Assembly (NCBI RefSeq): GCF_000621165.1
Contig: NZ_JHZA01000007.1
Coordinates: forward strand, 248,001 to 312,000
Direction of reading: 5' to 3'
Length of the DNA: 64,000 nt
Source of the DNA: Enterovibrio calviensis DSM 14347
GTDB lineage: Bacteria; Pseudomonadota; Gammaproteobacteria; Enterobacterales; Vibrionaceae
In this document: positions 44,957 through 53,583 of the stretch, one piece after another
Layout of the letters: every line of letters starts with the position of its first letter
Position numbering within the stretch: the stretch's first letter is position 1
Program-made: the position numbers and the translations under genes
The notes under the pieces: model-generated
What the model was told of the DNA's origin: nothing
What the model saw: the letters and a program-made list of their open reading frames with translations, nothing else
Databases searched by the model: none

Positions 44957-45265
44957 AGCATGGGGCTTGTCTATGGTCACGCGTGCAAATGTCACCCAAT
45001 GATGGCTCTTGGCGATGTCTAGTACGCTAGAAACCAGTTTCTCTAGCAATAGGAAACGCCCATTTTCGACGTGGTCGATAATCGCTTTGGTGATCACTTT
45101 GTAATTGAGCGCCTCATCGACCACATCACTGGAACATGCTTTGTCGCCAGGGTAGTGAATTTCAAGATTGAGTACGACATCTTGCTTCTTTTCTTGTTCA
45201 TCGGGATTAAAGCCGATGTAAGTGCGAAGGCGAAGATTGGTGATTGTGATAATCGCATTTTGCAT
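44903..45265 (-). CDS. folX: Dihydroneopterin triphosphate 2'-epimerase
   Basis: FolX epimerises 7,8-dihydroneopterin triphosphate to the monapterin form, the route to tetrahydromonapterin. The 120-residue protein aligns with E. coli FolX in several blocks: [76 protein letters not shown] start it at the ATG at 45265, since GGAAT lies a proper distance upstream; the ATG at 45274 is too close to it. The gene follows folM by 18 bases on the same strand. The pterin it helps make is the probable cofactor of PhhA. Confidence 0.93.
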   Translation of the reverse strand: MQNAIITITNLRLRTYIGFNPDEQEKKQDVVLNLEIHYPGDKACSSDVVDEALNYKVITKAIIDHVENGRFLLLEKLVSSVLDIAKSHHWVTFARVTIDKPHALRFADSVSLSLSWQQEE

Positions 45266-45283
45266 AGCTGTCATTCCGTTTTG

Positions 45284-45997
45284 TTATTTTAGTGCTCGAC
45301 CACCGTCAAGATTGACGCTTTGGCCAGTCATGTAATTGCTGTTCAAAATGAAGTCTACTGCATTCACCACCTCAACTTCTCCAGGTGCCAGTTTCATCAA
45401 AGACTTCGACAGCGCTTTCTGTTTGTATTCTTCGTTGTCATCATCGTTAAACATAATCAACGCGGGCGCGATGCTGTTCACTTTGGTTTGTGGGGCAAGT
45501 TTTTGCGCAAAAGACAGCGTTAAATTCTCCAATGCTGCTTTGCTTGCCGCGTAGGCTATGTGCTTTGCGCTGCCTTTTCTTACAACATAATCAGTAAAGT
45601 GGATGATGTCACTGCCTGCCTGATTATTTGCGCACATAAATGGCGCAAGGGCCTGATTAAGCAGATAGGGCGCTTTAACATGTACTTGCATCATTTGGTC
45701 TAAAAGGGCTGCATAATCATCCGTGTTTTTTTCAGCATTCCAATCGGAAGCATTATGGATAAGCGCTCGGATAGAAATATTTTTTTCGGCCAACGTGCGG
45801 GCAAACTGGTGGATTCCTCCATCAGAACCAAAATCTGCTTGAATACACTCAACACCACATTTTCTTAGTGTCTCTACACCAGGTTTGTCTGTTCGATAAG
45901 ACACAATCACTTTGCTGCCACTCTCGGCAAAGTGTCTGGCAAGAGCGAAACCAATTCTTTGTCCGGCGCCGGTGATCACTATGGTGTTTTGAGTCAT
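45284..45997 (-). CDS. folM: Dihydromonapterin reductase
   Basis: FolM is a short-chain dehydrogenase/reductase that reduces dihydromonapterin (and dihydrofolate) to the tetrahydro form. The 237-residue protein matches E. coli FolM in ITGAGQRIGFALARHF, VSYRTDKPG, CIQADFGSDGG, NASDWNAEKN, SDIIHFTDYVVRKGS and HIAYAASKAAL (catalytic Tyr and Lys). It is coupled to folX and supplies the reduced pterin that phenylalanine hydroxylase (phhA) and its recycling partner phhB require. It precedes folX on one transcript. Confidence 0.94.
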   Translation of the reverse strand: MTQNTIVITGAGQRIGFALARHFAESGSKVIVSYRTDKPGVETLRKCGVECIQADFGSDGGIHQFARTLAEKNISIRALIHNASDWNAEKNTDDYAALLDQMMQVHVKAPYLLNQALAPFMCANNQAGSDIIHFTDYVVRKGSAKHIAYAASKAALENLTLSFAQKLAPQTKVNSIAPALIMFNDDDNEEYKQKALSKSLMKLAPGEVEVVNAVDFILNSNYMTGQSVNLDGGRALK

Positions 45998-46077
45998 ATA
46001 TAACTAGTCCGAGGTAAGCACATTTCTGTTTGCCGAACACAGTACGAATAAGCGAACAAAAAGATCAGTGAATGGTT

Positions 46078-46095
46078 TGTTAATCAATAATTACA
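46078..46095 (-). promoter_or_regulatory. Possible TyrR box between folM and the SDR gene
   Basis: TGTTAA-N6-ATTACA matches the TyrR box TGTAAA-N6-TTTACA at 10 of 12 positions. It lies 80 bases before folM and 32 before the divergent SDR gene. If real, it would link cofactor synthesis to aromatic amino acid control. It is a weaker match than those before phhA and aroG. Confidence 0.3.
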
Positions 46096-46126
46096 TGATT
46101 TTAGCAGAATACACTTAGGGAATAAG

Positions 46127-46834
46127 ATGCAGAAGACGGTATTGGTGGCTGGCTCACACGGTGGGATTGGAAAGGCTTTAGTTGACGCGTTTTCATCTAA
46201 AGGATGCGAGGTGATAACGATCAGTCGTAGGCAGTCGAACGACAGCCCAAATCACTTGTGTGTTGATATGAGCGATCCACAAAATATTGATGTTATTCGC
46301 GAATGGATTAAGCCTCATATGCCTGAAGTTATGGGCATTGTTAACTGCGCTGGTGTGCTTCATAGCGATCACTACAAGCCGGAAAAGAATCTGGGCCAAG
46401 TGACCGATGAATGGCTAGAAAAATCGATGATGGGGAATGTATTACCTCATCTTCACCTTGCACAAGCAGTAGGGCCATTGCTCACGTCACAATCATGCCT
46501 GAAATGGATCTCTCTGAGTGCAAAAGTCGGCAGTATTGAAGACAACAACTTGGGAGGGTGGTACAGCTATCGTATGACCAAAGCGGCTCTCAATATGTTG
46601 ATCAAAACCCTATCGATTGAATGGCAACGCCGCGCGAAAAACTGTGTCGTTGTTGCTATGCATCCCGGAACCACACCGAGTTCACTGTCAGATCCATTCA
46701 CCACTAATTGGCCAAAGGAAAAGCTGTACACGCCGTCAGTCACAGCCAATCGAATACTTACGCAATTTGAAACGATGGATGCGAGCCATTCAGGCCATCT
46801 TTTCCACCATGACGGGTCAGTGATTCCTTGGTAG
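46127..46834 (+). CDS. Short-chain dehydrogenase/reductase (CsgA-like)
   Basis: The 235-residue NAD(P)-dependent oxidoreductase has the Rossmann start VLVAGSHGGIGKALVDAF (TGxxxGIG type). The active-site Ser, Tyr and Lys lie in the segments ISLSAK and YSYRMTKAALNMLIKTL. It resembles the C-factor/CsgA-type SDR group found in many marine gamma-proteobacteria. It is divergent from folM and separated by 129 bases. GGGAATAAG precedes the ATG. The substrate is unknown. Confidence 0.85.
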   Translation: MQKTVLVAGSHGGIGKALVDAFSSKGCEVITISRRQSNDSPNHLCVDMSDPQNIDVIREWIKPHMPEVMGIVNCAGVLHSDHYKPEKNLGQVTDEWLEKSMMGNVLPHLHLAQAVGPLLTSQSCLKWISLSAKVGSIEDNNLGGWYSYRMTKAALNMLIKTLSIEWQRRAKNCVVVAMHPGTTPSSLSDPFTTNWPKEKLYTPSVTANRILTQFETMDASHSGHLFHHDGSVIPW

Positions 46835-46875
46835 AAATAATGCCTTCGACGGGTCGACGTAGGTCTTAGGAAAAT

Positions 46876-47400
46876 CTAAGGTAAGTAATTTCGAATTTGC
46901 CAAATTCTGGCAGACCAGTAGGGGTTATCAAGCGTTGAGATAATCACACCTTTTGAGGATGAAGCGTGCATGAACTGCTTGTCACCGATATATATGCCAA
47001 CGTGGTAACGCCTTGAGCCAGTTTTGAAAAAGATGAGATCACCAAACGAGGCTGATTTGAGAGACGTTTTATTTCCTTGGGTGACTTGCTGTCTTGTTGT
47101 TCGTGGCAACGAGTGTTGAAAAACAGCCTGATAGGCTTGCTGGGTAAACGCAGAGCAATCAATGCCCCTTTTCGTAGCGCCACCCCAGCGATACGGTGTT
47201 CCTTGCCACTCTTCAAAATATTGAATGAGAGCGAGATCCAATGGTTTTTCTGGGTCAACCATAGGCGCTAATGAGTTGGGTCTATTGGTGTTGTAATAGG
47301 CGTTAGTTGTTGTAGAAGCATTCTCGGATTGCGTAGATTCACAACCAATGAGCAGCATACAGGTGAGTGCAATGGCATTTGAAGTAATCAGTTTGCGCAT
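46876..47400 (-). CDS. NlpC/P60-family lipoprotein, murein endopeptidase MepS-like
   Basis: The protein is a cell-wall peptidase that cuts D-Ala-meso-DAP cross-links if it follows MepS (Spr). I start it at the ATG at 47400, giving a 174-residue lipoprotein precursor with lipobox LLIGC; a GTG 15 bases upstream is possible. The catalytic Cys is in GIDCSAFTQQAY, the His in YHVGIYIG and the second His in FMHASSSKG. A C-terminal NlpC/P60 domain begins at about residue 60. The lipidated mature protein would sit in the outer membrane or periplasm. Confidence 0.85.
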   Translation of the reverse strand: MRKLITSNAIALTCMLLIGCESTQSENASTTTNAYYNTNRPNSLAPMVDPEKPLDLALIQYFEEWQGTPYRWGGATKRGIDCSAFTQQAYQAVFQHSLPRTTRQQVTQGNKTSLKSASFGDLIFFKTGSRRYHVGIYIGDKQFMHASSSKGVIISTLDNPYWSARIWQIRNYLP

Positions 47401-47532
47401 TTCTAGGTAAAACACCTGCTATTGGTCGATATTCTGAGTCTAAATATGCACATCGTGCTGAGCAATAGCTATTGTTCAGCGGTGTTTGATATTTCTCACG
47501 AATAAGGCAATAAGACACTGCATCAACGTCAA

Positions 47533-48399
47533 TTAAGCCGCATTTTGATTGCGTCGGATATACCACTCAGTGATGTAATCAGCCAAAGCAAGCACCGCGG
47601 GCTCACTCGCGCCAGGTTTTAGACTTAATCCACTGGCAATCGATGTTTCCAAAGAATGTCCGTTTAGCGACTCCAACAGATCCATGCTTTCAGTGACTGA
47701 ACATGCTGCAATAAGCGAAACGGCCATGCCTGATTCGATGGCTGCATTCAAACCGTGAAAATCTGCAGCAGATAACACCACCTGATAGGGTACGCCAGCG
47801 CGGTCCAGAATGTCCATGGCAAGTCGTCCCCAGCGGCAATCCACTTCAACGGCTAATGGTAAAGGGCGATCTTTGCAAAACGTCACATGCTTGGCTTTAG
47901 CCCAAACTAACTGCTCCGTAAATAACTGCGTCGCGGGGTAGCTTTGGTCATGAATATTGATAAGAGCCAAATCTAGGCGTCCATCGCGTACTTGTTTGAG
48001 TAAACGTTGGCTGCTGTTGCTTTGAACAGATAGCTGAAGGTTAGGGTAACGCTCAGAAAATCCGGTAAGAATGCGTCGAAAGACGAGGTTTACATAATCA
48101 TCACATACCCCGAGTTTCACCGTGCCATTCATTTCAGGGCTGTGAAAATGTGCCATCGCTTCATCATTCAACACGAGCATTTGCCGAGCATAACTCACCA
48201 ACGTCATTCCGTGGGAGGTAAGGACATGACGTCGGCCTTGTTTTTGAAAAAGCGCTACGCCAGAGACTTCCTCCAGCTTTTTCATTTGCATGCTGACTGC
48301 GGATTGCGTTCTGTGAACGCTATTGGCCGCTGCTGCGAAGTTACCGCAGTCGACGATAGCAACCAAGGTTCTGAGTTGGTCGATGTCAAAATTCGTCAT
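47533..48399 (-). CDS. LysR-family transcriptional regulator
   Basis: The 288-residue protein has a standard N-terminal winged helix (LRTLVAIVDCGNFAAAANSVHRTQSAVSMQMKKLEEVSG) and a C-terminal inducer domain (KLGVCDDYVN onwards). It diverges from a DUF1127 gene across 120 bases that contain the perfect palindrome AAACAATTAAATTGTTT. This LysR/DUF1127 arrangement is common in Vibrio, where the small protein gene is the regulated partner. Confidence 0.88.
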   Translation of the reverse strand: MTNFDIDQLRTLVAIVDCGNFAAAANSVHRTQSAVSMQMKKLEEVSGVALFQKQGRRHVLTSHGMTLVSYARQMLVLNDEAMAHFHSPEMNGTVKLGVCDDYVNLVFRRILTGFSERYPNLQLSVQSNSSQRLLKQVRDGRLDLALINIHDQSYPATQLFTEQLVWAKAKHVTFCKDRPLPLAVEVDCRWGRLAMDILDRAGVPYQVVLSAADFHGLNAAIESGMAVSLIAACSVTESMDLLESLNGHSLETSIASGLSLKPGASEPAVLALADYITEWYIRRNQNAA

Positions 48400-48444
48400 A
48401 CTTCAGCTCCGTTGAAGTGTTTTGTTAAAAAGATTGGCTTTTCT

Positions 48445-48461
48445 AAACAATTAAATTGTTT
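48445..48461. promoter_or_regulatory. Perfect palindrome in the LysR-DUF1127 intergenic region
   Basis: AAACAATTAAATTGTTT is a 17-base palindrome. It sits between the divergent start codons, where a LysR regulator would bind to control both its own gene and the DUF1127 gene. Confidence 0.6.
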
Positions 48462-48519
48462 AATTATTGAACTGTCAAGTCGGGAGGCGAATTAAAACAA
48501 GACCACGAGGAGAATCATC

Positions 48520-48768
48520 ATGAAGAGTAAAGCAGCAAGATCAGCGTGTGTGCAGCAAACCATTAAGCATTCTCACGCAAAGACAAATCTAAAAGGCGGC
48601 TTCATTGCTAATGTGATTCATCGTGCGTGGTCTGAATGGCGCAGGTATCAACTGATCAGTGAGCTTGAGCACAAGCGAAACGATGAGCATTTCTTGTTAG
48701 ATGTTGGGCTCACTCGCGCTCAAGTTGACCACAAAATTAGACAGCTAAGGCGCCAAAAAACTTTTTAA
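48520..48768 (+). CDS. DUF1127-family small protein
   Basis: The 82-residue basic protein has the DUF1127 signature WRRYQLISELEHKRNDEHFLLDVGLTRAQV near its C-terminus (YjiS-like domain of about 45 residues). DUF1127 proteins are small RNA-binding or regulatory proteins linked to phosphate, stress or RNA turnover in other bacteria; the function here is not known. CGAGGAGAATCATC precedes the ATG. It is probably regulated by the divergent LysR gene and is followed by a terminator. Confidence 0.9.
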   Translation: MKSKAARSACVQQTIKHSHAKTNLKGGFIANVIHRAWSEWRRYQLISELEHKRNDEHFLLDVGLTRAQVDHKIRQLRRQKTF

Positions 48769-48817
48769 CGAACAGATTTACCGAAACGAGTCCTTTGGCA
48801 GTATGCATCGCATATCC

Positions 48818-48852
48818 AACCGTGTCTTTTAATGAAGATGCGGTTTTTTTTT
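48818..48852 (+). terminator. Terminator after the DUF1127 gene
   Basis: AACCG-TG-TCTT pairs with AAGA-TG-CGGTT around TTAATG and is followed by nine T residues. Confidence 0.85.
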
Positions 48853-48999
48853 GCTTTAGATCTCGTGAAAGCGAGTTTGGCATTGGTCTCATCAATGAGG
48901 CAGCTTGAATGGGTTTGTGTCTTTAATATGTTTGTCATCCAACTGTGGTGTGATGTTGTTCGTGATTGAGGCGAATTCACACAGATAAATTGTGAAACT

Positions 49000-49298
49000 A
49001 ATTGGACATGAAATTGGATAATTCTAATTTCAGGGTCTAAGATTTATATAACATGATGAGTAACAACGTGATTTAGACATCTAATAGTGTTGTTGTTTAT
49101 CTGGAAGACTTGAATAAAAACGAGGTTTGCATAGAGCAAACTGGTTTGGACATTAAACAATTATCAGGATTTGGTTTGGCCGCCGACAACCTAGTAATTG
49201 GTCCAATTTTTGGCGTTACTGCATAGCTGGACTTTACTTTGCGAAAGCAATGAAAAGTCAAATAGTAACCTGACCCGGCTCCATGGACCGGGTTTTTT
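49000..49298 (+). ncRNA. Candidate small RNA (no ORF)
   Basis: A plus-strand terminator (CCCGG 49274-49278 with CCGGG 49288-49292, then TTTTTT) ends a gene-free stretch of about 450 bases between the DUF1127 terminator and rnb. No gene on the plus strand precedes or follows it, so the stem-loop must end some other transcript. That transcript would start upstream, possibly near 49010-49060, where TTGGAT and TATATA-like boxes occur. The class is unknown. Confidence 0.4.
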
Positions 49299-49360
49299 AT
49301 TGCCCAAAATTTGTGAGTTGGCCGGAAACTTGGGTATAGACAATGCAACATGCGTCAGAC

Positions 49361-49390
49361 AAAAAAAAAGCCAGACGAGGTCTGGCTTTT
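49361..49390 (-). terminator. Terminator of rnb
   Basis: GCCAGAC and GTCTGGC pair around GAG between long A and T runs. On the minus strand it ends rnb. Confidence 0.88.
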
Positions 49391-49414
49391 GCGGTTTTTT
49401 ACGACGCTGAGTGA

Positions 49415-51421
49415 TTATTCGCTTTTAGCGACAACTTTTTCGTCAGTCTCGTTCTTCTCTGCGATCACCGCAAATTCTTTTGTCGGCTTGCCAACAATTG
49501 AACGCGTTGCTTCTTTGATGTCAGTGATAATCACTTCAATTTGATCGCCAAGTTGGAATTCCTTGTTGCCATCAACAGATAAGGTTCCAGCCTCTGCATT
49601 GCATTCAACGCGTTTTTTGTTTTCGCAAACCAAAGAGCCAGGAATGAACGTCATTGCACCGTTTTCCAGTAAACGAACACGCATGCCAGCACGGTTGATA
49701 TCGAAAATTTCCGCAAGGAAGGTTTTCTTCTCACGTACGCTGTCTTTCAACAAGCGTACGTACAACCAATCAGAGACATCACGTTCAGCCATACGGTGGT
49801 GCTTACGATGCAGCGCAAGCTCGTCACCGATCATGTCGTCGGGCGTTTGTGCCGCTGTTTCGCCACGAACGATAGCTTTTAGTAAGCGATGGTTAATCAT
49901 GTCGCCATACTTACGGATAGGTGATGTCCACGTCGCATAGACATCTAGGCCCATTGCGAAATGTGGCAATGGTGCATTACCTACTTCACTGTATGACTGG
50001 AATTTGCGAATACGGTTATCAAGATAACTCGTTTCTTGAGTGTTCAACCAACGACGCAGGGCACTGAACCCTTCGATAGTTTCGAGGTTTTCGGCAGAAA
50101 CATCACCACCATGCTGGTTAATTAGCTCAACCACATCGGCCATTTTTTCCGGTGAAAAACCTGCGTGCGTGTTAAACACACCAAAGCCGAAATGTTCACG
50201 AAGGGTGCGACCAGCACAAATGTTTGCAGTGATCATCGCTTCTTCGACCATGCGGTTTGCAATACGTCGAGCATCGACATGAATTGCAACAACATCATTG
50301 TCCTCACTCAGCTCGAAACGGTAGTCCGGGCGATCTGGGAAGGTAACAGCATGGGTTTCGCGCCAGTTAACACGTGCTTTTGCAAGGCTGTGAAGAGCAG
50401 ACACTTGTTCTGCAATCACCTCATTAGGCTGCCAGTTGTCACTGTGACCATTTTCAATCCAATCTGACACGTTGTCGTATGCCAAACGGGCTTGAGACTT
50501 AATCGTGGCAGAAAAGAAGCTTGCGTCTTCAGTGATGGTGCCATCTGCTTGCACGGTCACTCGGCAGCAAAGGGCAGGGCGCACTTCTTCTTCACGCAGA
50601 GAACACAAATCGTCACTCAACTCACGTGGCAACATTGGAATGTTACGGCCTGGCAAGTAGATCGTGTAGCCACGATCACGCGCCTGCTTGTCTAACTGCG
50701 TGCTTTCGGCCACATAAGCAGTTGGGTCGGCAATGGCGATAGTTAGCGTAAATGTTCCATCGGCATTCGCGACGGTGTAAAGCGCGTCATCCATATCTTT
50801 CGTGGATGCATTATCGATGGTGATGAAAGGCAATTGAGTGAGATCTTCGCGAACCAAAGACTCATCCAGCATTTCCCAATGGTCTTGAGGTGCTGGCTCT
50901 TGATTTGGCAGATTGTGTTTTGCCAGCGTTACCCACCAAGGTGCGATTTTGTCGTTTGCATCGGTGATCTTTTCGCTGATTTCACAGAAAAAGCCGTTCT
51001 CACCGTTCAGTGGGTGGCGAATCAAGGTCGCAACAACCCAATCGCCTTCAGATAGCGCGTCGTGGCTCAACCCTTTGCGAGTTTTTGCGCGAATAGCGTC
51101 TTTAAGCTGTGGGCTGTCAGGCACGACATTCAATTTGTCGCGGATCATTTTTACACGACCAATGAATCGTGTAATAGATTGCTCTAATAACTCATCCGGC
51201 TCAGCCAGTTCTTTCTCTTTTTCGGTGCGGATCAGAGCTACGACCTTGTCACCATGCATGACTTTTTTCATGTAGATAGGGGGTATGAAGTAGCTAGTTT
51301 TACTGTCTACTTCAAGAAAGCCAAAGCCTTTTTCAGTCGCTTTTATCGTACCTTCTTTTTTAGGAATGGTTTCTTTAATCTGTTGTTTTAGTTGTGCAAG
51401 TAACGGGTTGTCTTGAAACAT
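49415..51421 (-). CDS. rnb: Exoribonuclease II
   Basis: RNase II degrades RNA processively from the 3' end in the cytoplasm. The 668-residue protein has two N-terminal cold-shock domains ([19 protein letters not shown] onward), the RNB catalytic domain with the acidic cluster in [18 protein letters not shown], and a C-terminal S1 domain ([21 protein letters not shown]). The length and the absence of RNase R-type extra termini support rnb rather than rnr. It is a single gene. Confidence 0.95.
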   Translation of the reverse strand: MFQDNPLLAQLKQQIKETIPKKEGTIKATEKGFGFLEVDSKTSYFIPPIYMKKVMHGDKVVALIRTEKEKELAEPDELLEQSITRFIGRVKMIRDKLNVVPDSPQLKDAIRAKTRKGLSHDALSEGDWVVATLIRHPLNGENGFFCEISEKITDANDKIAPWWVTLAKHNLPNQEPAPQDHWEMLDESLVREDLTQLPFITIDNASTKDMDDALYTVANADGTFTLTIAIADPTAYVAESTQLDKQARDRGYTIYLPGRNIPMLPRELSDDLCSLREEEVRPALCCRVTVQADGTITEDASFFSATIKSQARLAYDNVSDWIENGHSDNWQPNEVIAEQVSALHSLAKARVNWRETHAVTFPDRPDYRFELSEDNDVVAIHVDARRIANRMVEEAMITANICAGRTLREHFGFGVFNTHAGFSPEKMADVVELINQHGGDVSAENLETIEGFSALRRWLNTQETSYLDNRIRKFQSYSEVGNAPLPHFAMGLDVYATWTSPIRKYGDMINHRLLKAIVRGETAAQTPDDMIGDELALHRKHHRMAERDVSDWLYVRLLKDSVREKKTFLAEIFDINRAGMRVRLLENGAMTFIPGSLVCENKKRVECNAEAGTLSVDGNKEFQLGDQIEVIITDIKEATRSIVGKPTKEFAVIAEKNETDEKVVAKSE

Positions 51422-51594
51422 TAGCCTGATCTCAAAATGTGAACCGCCACACTATACGTATTCGTGCCGCTAAAACCAAGGTGTGTAATCTAACAATTTG
51501 TTGATAAAGACAGGCTAAATATTCGTGTTTACTCCCAAAGTTGATGTAACGGGAATGCGAAATCTAATGCCGATGACAGAATGACTCTCAAGGA

Positions 51595-53280
51595 ATGAAG
51601 CAAACGAGTAAGCGCATGGAAAGTGCTGAGTTAGAAAGTCCGATTGCAGCCCCGATCATAGATGACACGTTAGAAGCATGGTGCGAAGGAGTTTTCCATC
51701 GCTTAAGTGTTGAAAATGATGCCAAGAATTCGGCGTTATTTTTGTGGGTTAATAGTGAATTAGTTCTTGCTGCGAGCCAAACGCAGCATGTTTTCAATTT
51801 CTATTCTCAATTTAAACCCAGTGAAGAATATAGCGGTTATGCCATTGACTGGGCTTTCCTCGCGAGCAAACATCTTGACGATTTCTCATTTGTTTCCGAG
51901 TTGCCCTTCAATGCGGGTTGGCAACAAGATAATGTCATGTGGGAACATGCTGTTATCCCGCTGAGTAAAAGTGGTTCATTGCTTGGCTATGTCTTGGTTG
52001 AAGTCGCAACGCCCGATAAAATGCGACGACTTCGTTCCGAGAGTTTCGATTGGCTGCGTCGAGATGCCGCGTTTCAGTTGAAATGTAAGTTATTGGCACA
52101 TCAACTTGCTCAAGTACGACTGTCGAAACATCAAAACGAATTAGATCTGGCTCTTAATAACCAAACCTTGTCGTCTCAATTGACGTATTTGAAAAGCCTT
52201 CACGAAATATCTCTTCGTTTTACTAAAGCCACGTCTATTCATTCGTTATGCCGTATCGCCATTGAGCTAGGGCGAGACCGTCTCCAAATTGATCGTATGG
52301 GCATTTTTCTTTGTGATCTAGAAAAGGACAAAATGTGGGGAACGTGGGGAACCGATCCACATGGCAACGTGGTTGACCGCAGCGATTTTTGTCAGCAAAT
52401 GCCAAACACATTATTTATGGAAGAGGCTTTCACGACAAAGAATCAACTCATCGTAAAAGAGAATGTCCCTTTGTATTTTGGCCGAGAACAAGTGGGTATC
52501 GGTTGGAACGTCATGATGGTGATGTGGAACGGTGATGAATGTATAGGGTGGCTAGCTGCCGACAACTTGATCTATCGCTCGGTATTGGATGAGCCTAAGA
52601 AAGAGTCGATTAAATTGCTGGCGGCGTCAGTCTGTCAGAAAATCACCAAACTGCGTGAAACTGAACTGAGTAATCAGCGTTTCGGTGAACTTGAAAAATT
52701 GAACATGCGTCAAGGACACGAGTTGGCGCAATTGAGACTTAAGCTTGATAGTGTTAACCGACAAGGCGCTTGGTCTAACACCATTGATCCTGTCACTGAC
52801 CTCCCTAATGAAAAATACTTGGCGTTGAGTCTCCCACAGATTGTCTCTGATTCTCGCAAGCAAAAAGGCGCATTGGCCGCCATATCCATTGAGGTAGATT
52901 TCTTCCGTGGCTATAAAAAGCTATACGGTGAACATGAGGCGTCGAATTTACTACGTTCAATCGCAATATTGATTGAAGAAAGCACCGACGGTTACTCATT
53001 TCATTTGTGCGCAACGACAGCAACGGGTGAATTCCTGATTTTGGTGCAATACGAAAACGAAGTTCACCTGCGTGAAATGAGTGAAGCCTTGGTTAATTCG
53101 ATGTACCACCGCAATGTACGCAATCGCGCATCTGCTATTTATCAACGTGTCACCTTGAGTGTGGGTGTGGTGTTGGGAGGGATTTCTTTGTTCAATCGAG
53201 CAAGTCACTTGCTAAAAAATGCAGAAAAACAACGTTTGATGGCTCGGAAACTCGGGCGAAATCGAATTTGTGTGGATTAA
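51595..53280 (+). CDS. GAF-type sensor with degenerate GGDEF domain
   Basis: The 561-residue soluble protein begins with a region of about 190 residues with no named domain. A GAF-like module follows (residues about 200-350, starting LKSLHEISLRFTKATSIHSLCRIAIELGRDRL), then a coiled coil, and a C-terminal GGDEF-type domain begins at DPVTDLPNEKYL. The catalytic loop reads ATGEF where GGDEF is expected, so cyclase activity is unlikely. The domain may instead bind nucleotide or serve a signalling partner. Another GGDEF protein, with an intact motif, lies at 56.6 kb. Confidence 0.85.
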   Translation: MKQTSKRMESAELESPIAAPIIDDTLEAWCEGVFHRLSVENDAKNSALFLWVNSELVLAASQTQHVFNFYSQFKPSEEYSGYAIDWAFLASKHLDDFSFVSELPFNAGWQQDNVMWEHAVIPLSKSGSLLGYVLVEVATPDKMRRLRSESFDWLRRDAAFQLKCKLLAHQLAQVRLSKHQNELDLALNNQTLSSQLTYLKSLHEISLRFTKATSIHSLCRIAIELGRDRLQIDRMGIFLCDLEKDKMWGTWGTDPHGNVVDRSDFCQQMPNTLFMEEAFTTKNQLIVKENVPLYFGREQVGIGWNVMMVMWNGDECIGWLAADNLIYRSVLDEPKKESIKLLAASVCQKITKLRETELSNQRFGELEKLNMRQGHELAQLRLKLDSVNRQGAWSNTIDPVTDLPNEKYLALSLPQIVSDSRKQKGALAAISIEVDFFRGYKKLYGEHEASNLLRSIAILIEESTDGYSFHLCATTATGEFLILVQYENEVHLREMSEALVNSMYHRNVRNRASAIYQRVTLSVGVVLGGISLFNRASHLLKNAEKQRLMARKLGRNRICVD

Positions 53281-53583
53281 GATAAATAGACAAAGCGTGA
53301 ATGGAAGCCCAATTTAACGACAATTTGCTAGCGAATTAGGCGATTGCAGTCAAAAAGTCATCAGCCGTAGAAAAAATTGTGAACTCCTTCAATTTTTTCT
53401 GGCTTTTTTTGGTTTATTGGCGCAGAATTCTGACCCTTATTTGTCGAGGCCCGTAGCGTTAGTTGCTGTTGCAGAGAGTAGGAAATCACTGTTTGTATCA
53501 AAGTGAACCTGCATCAGTAAAATATAACAGTGCGAAACCGCTAGCAGGGGCCCCGTTACTTTTGTCTATATATTGGGATCCCA
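53281..53583 (+). promoter_or_regulatory. Long 5' leader region of deaD
   Basis: This 303-base spacer precedes deaD. It contains an 11-pair A/T hairpin (AGAAAAAATTG 53369-53379 with CAATTTTTTCT 53390-53400) followed by a T-rich tract and no ORF. Long structured leaders before DEAD-box helicase genes often carry autoregulation or cold-shock control; the mechanism here is inferred. Confidence 0.45.

Noticed and set aside
49097-49351. 84-codon minus-strand frame in the rnb spacer
   Set aside because: It overlaps two terminator stems and has no ribosome site; it was not counted as a gene.
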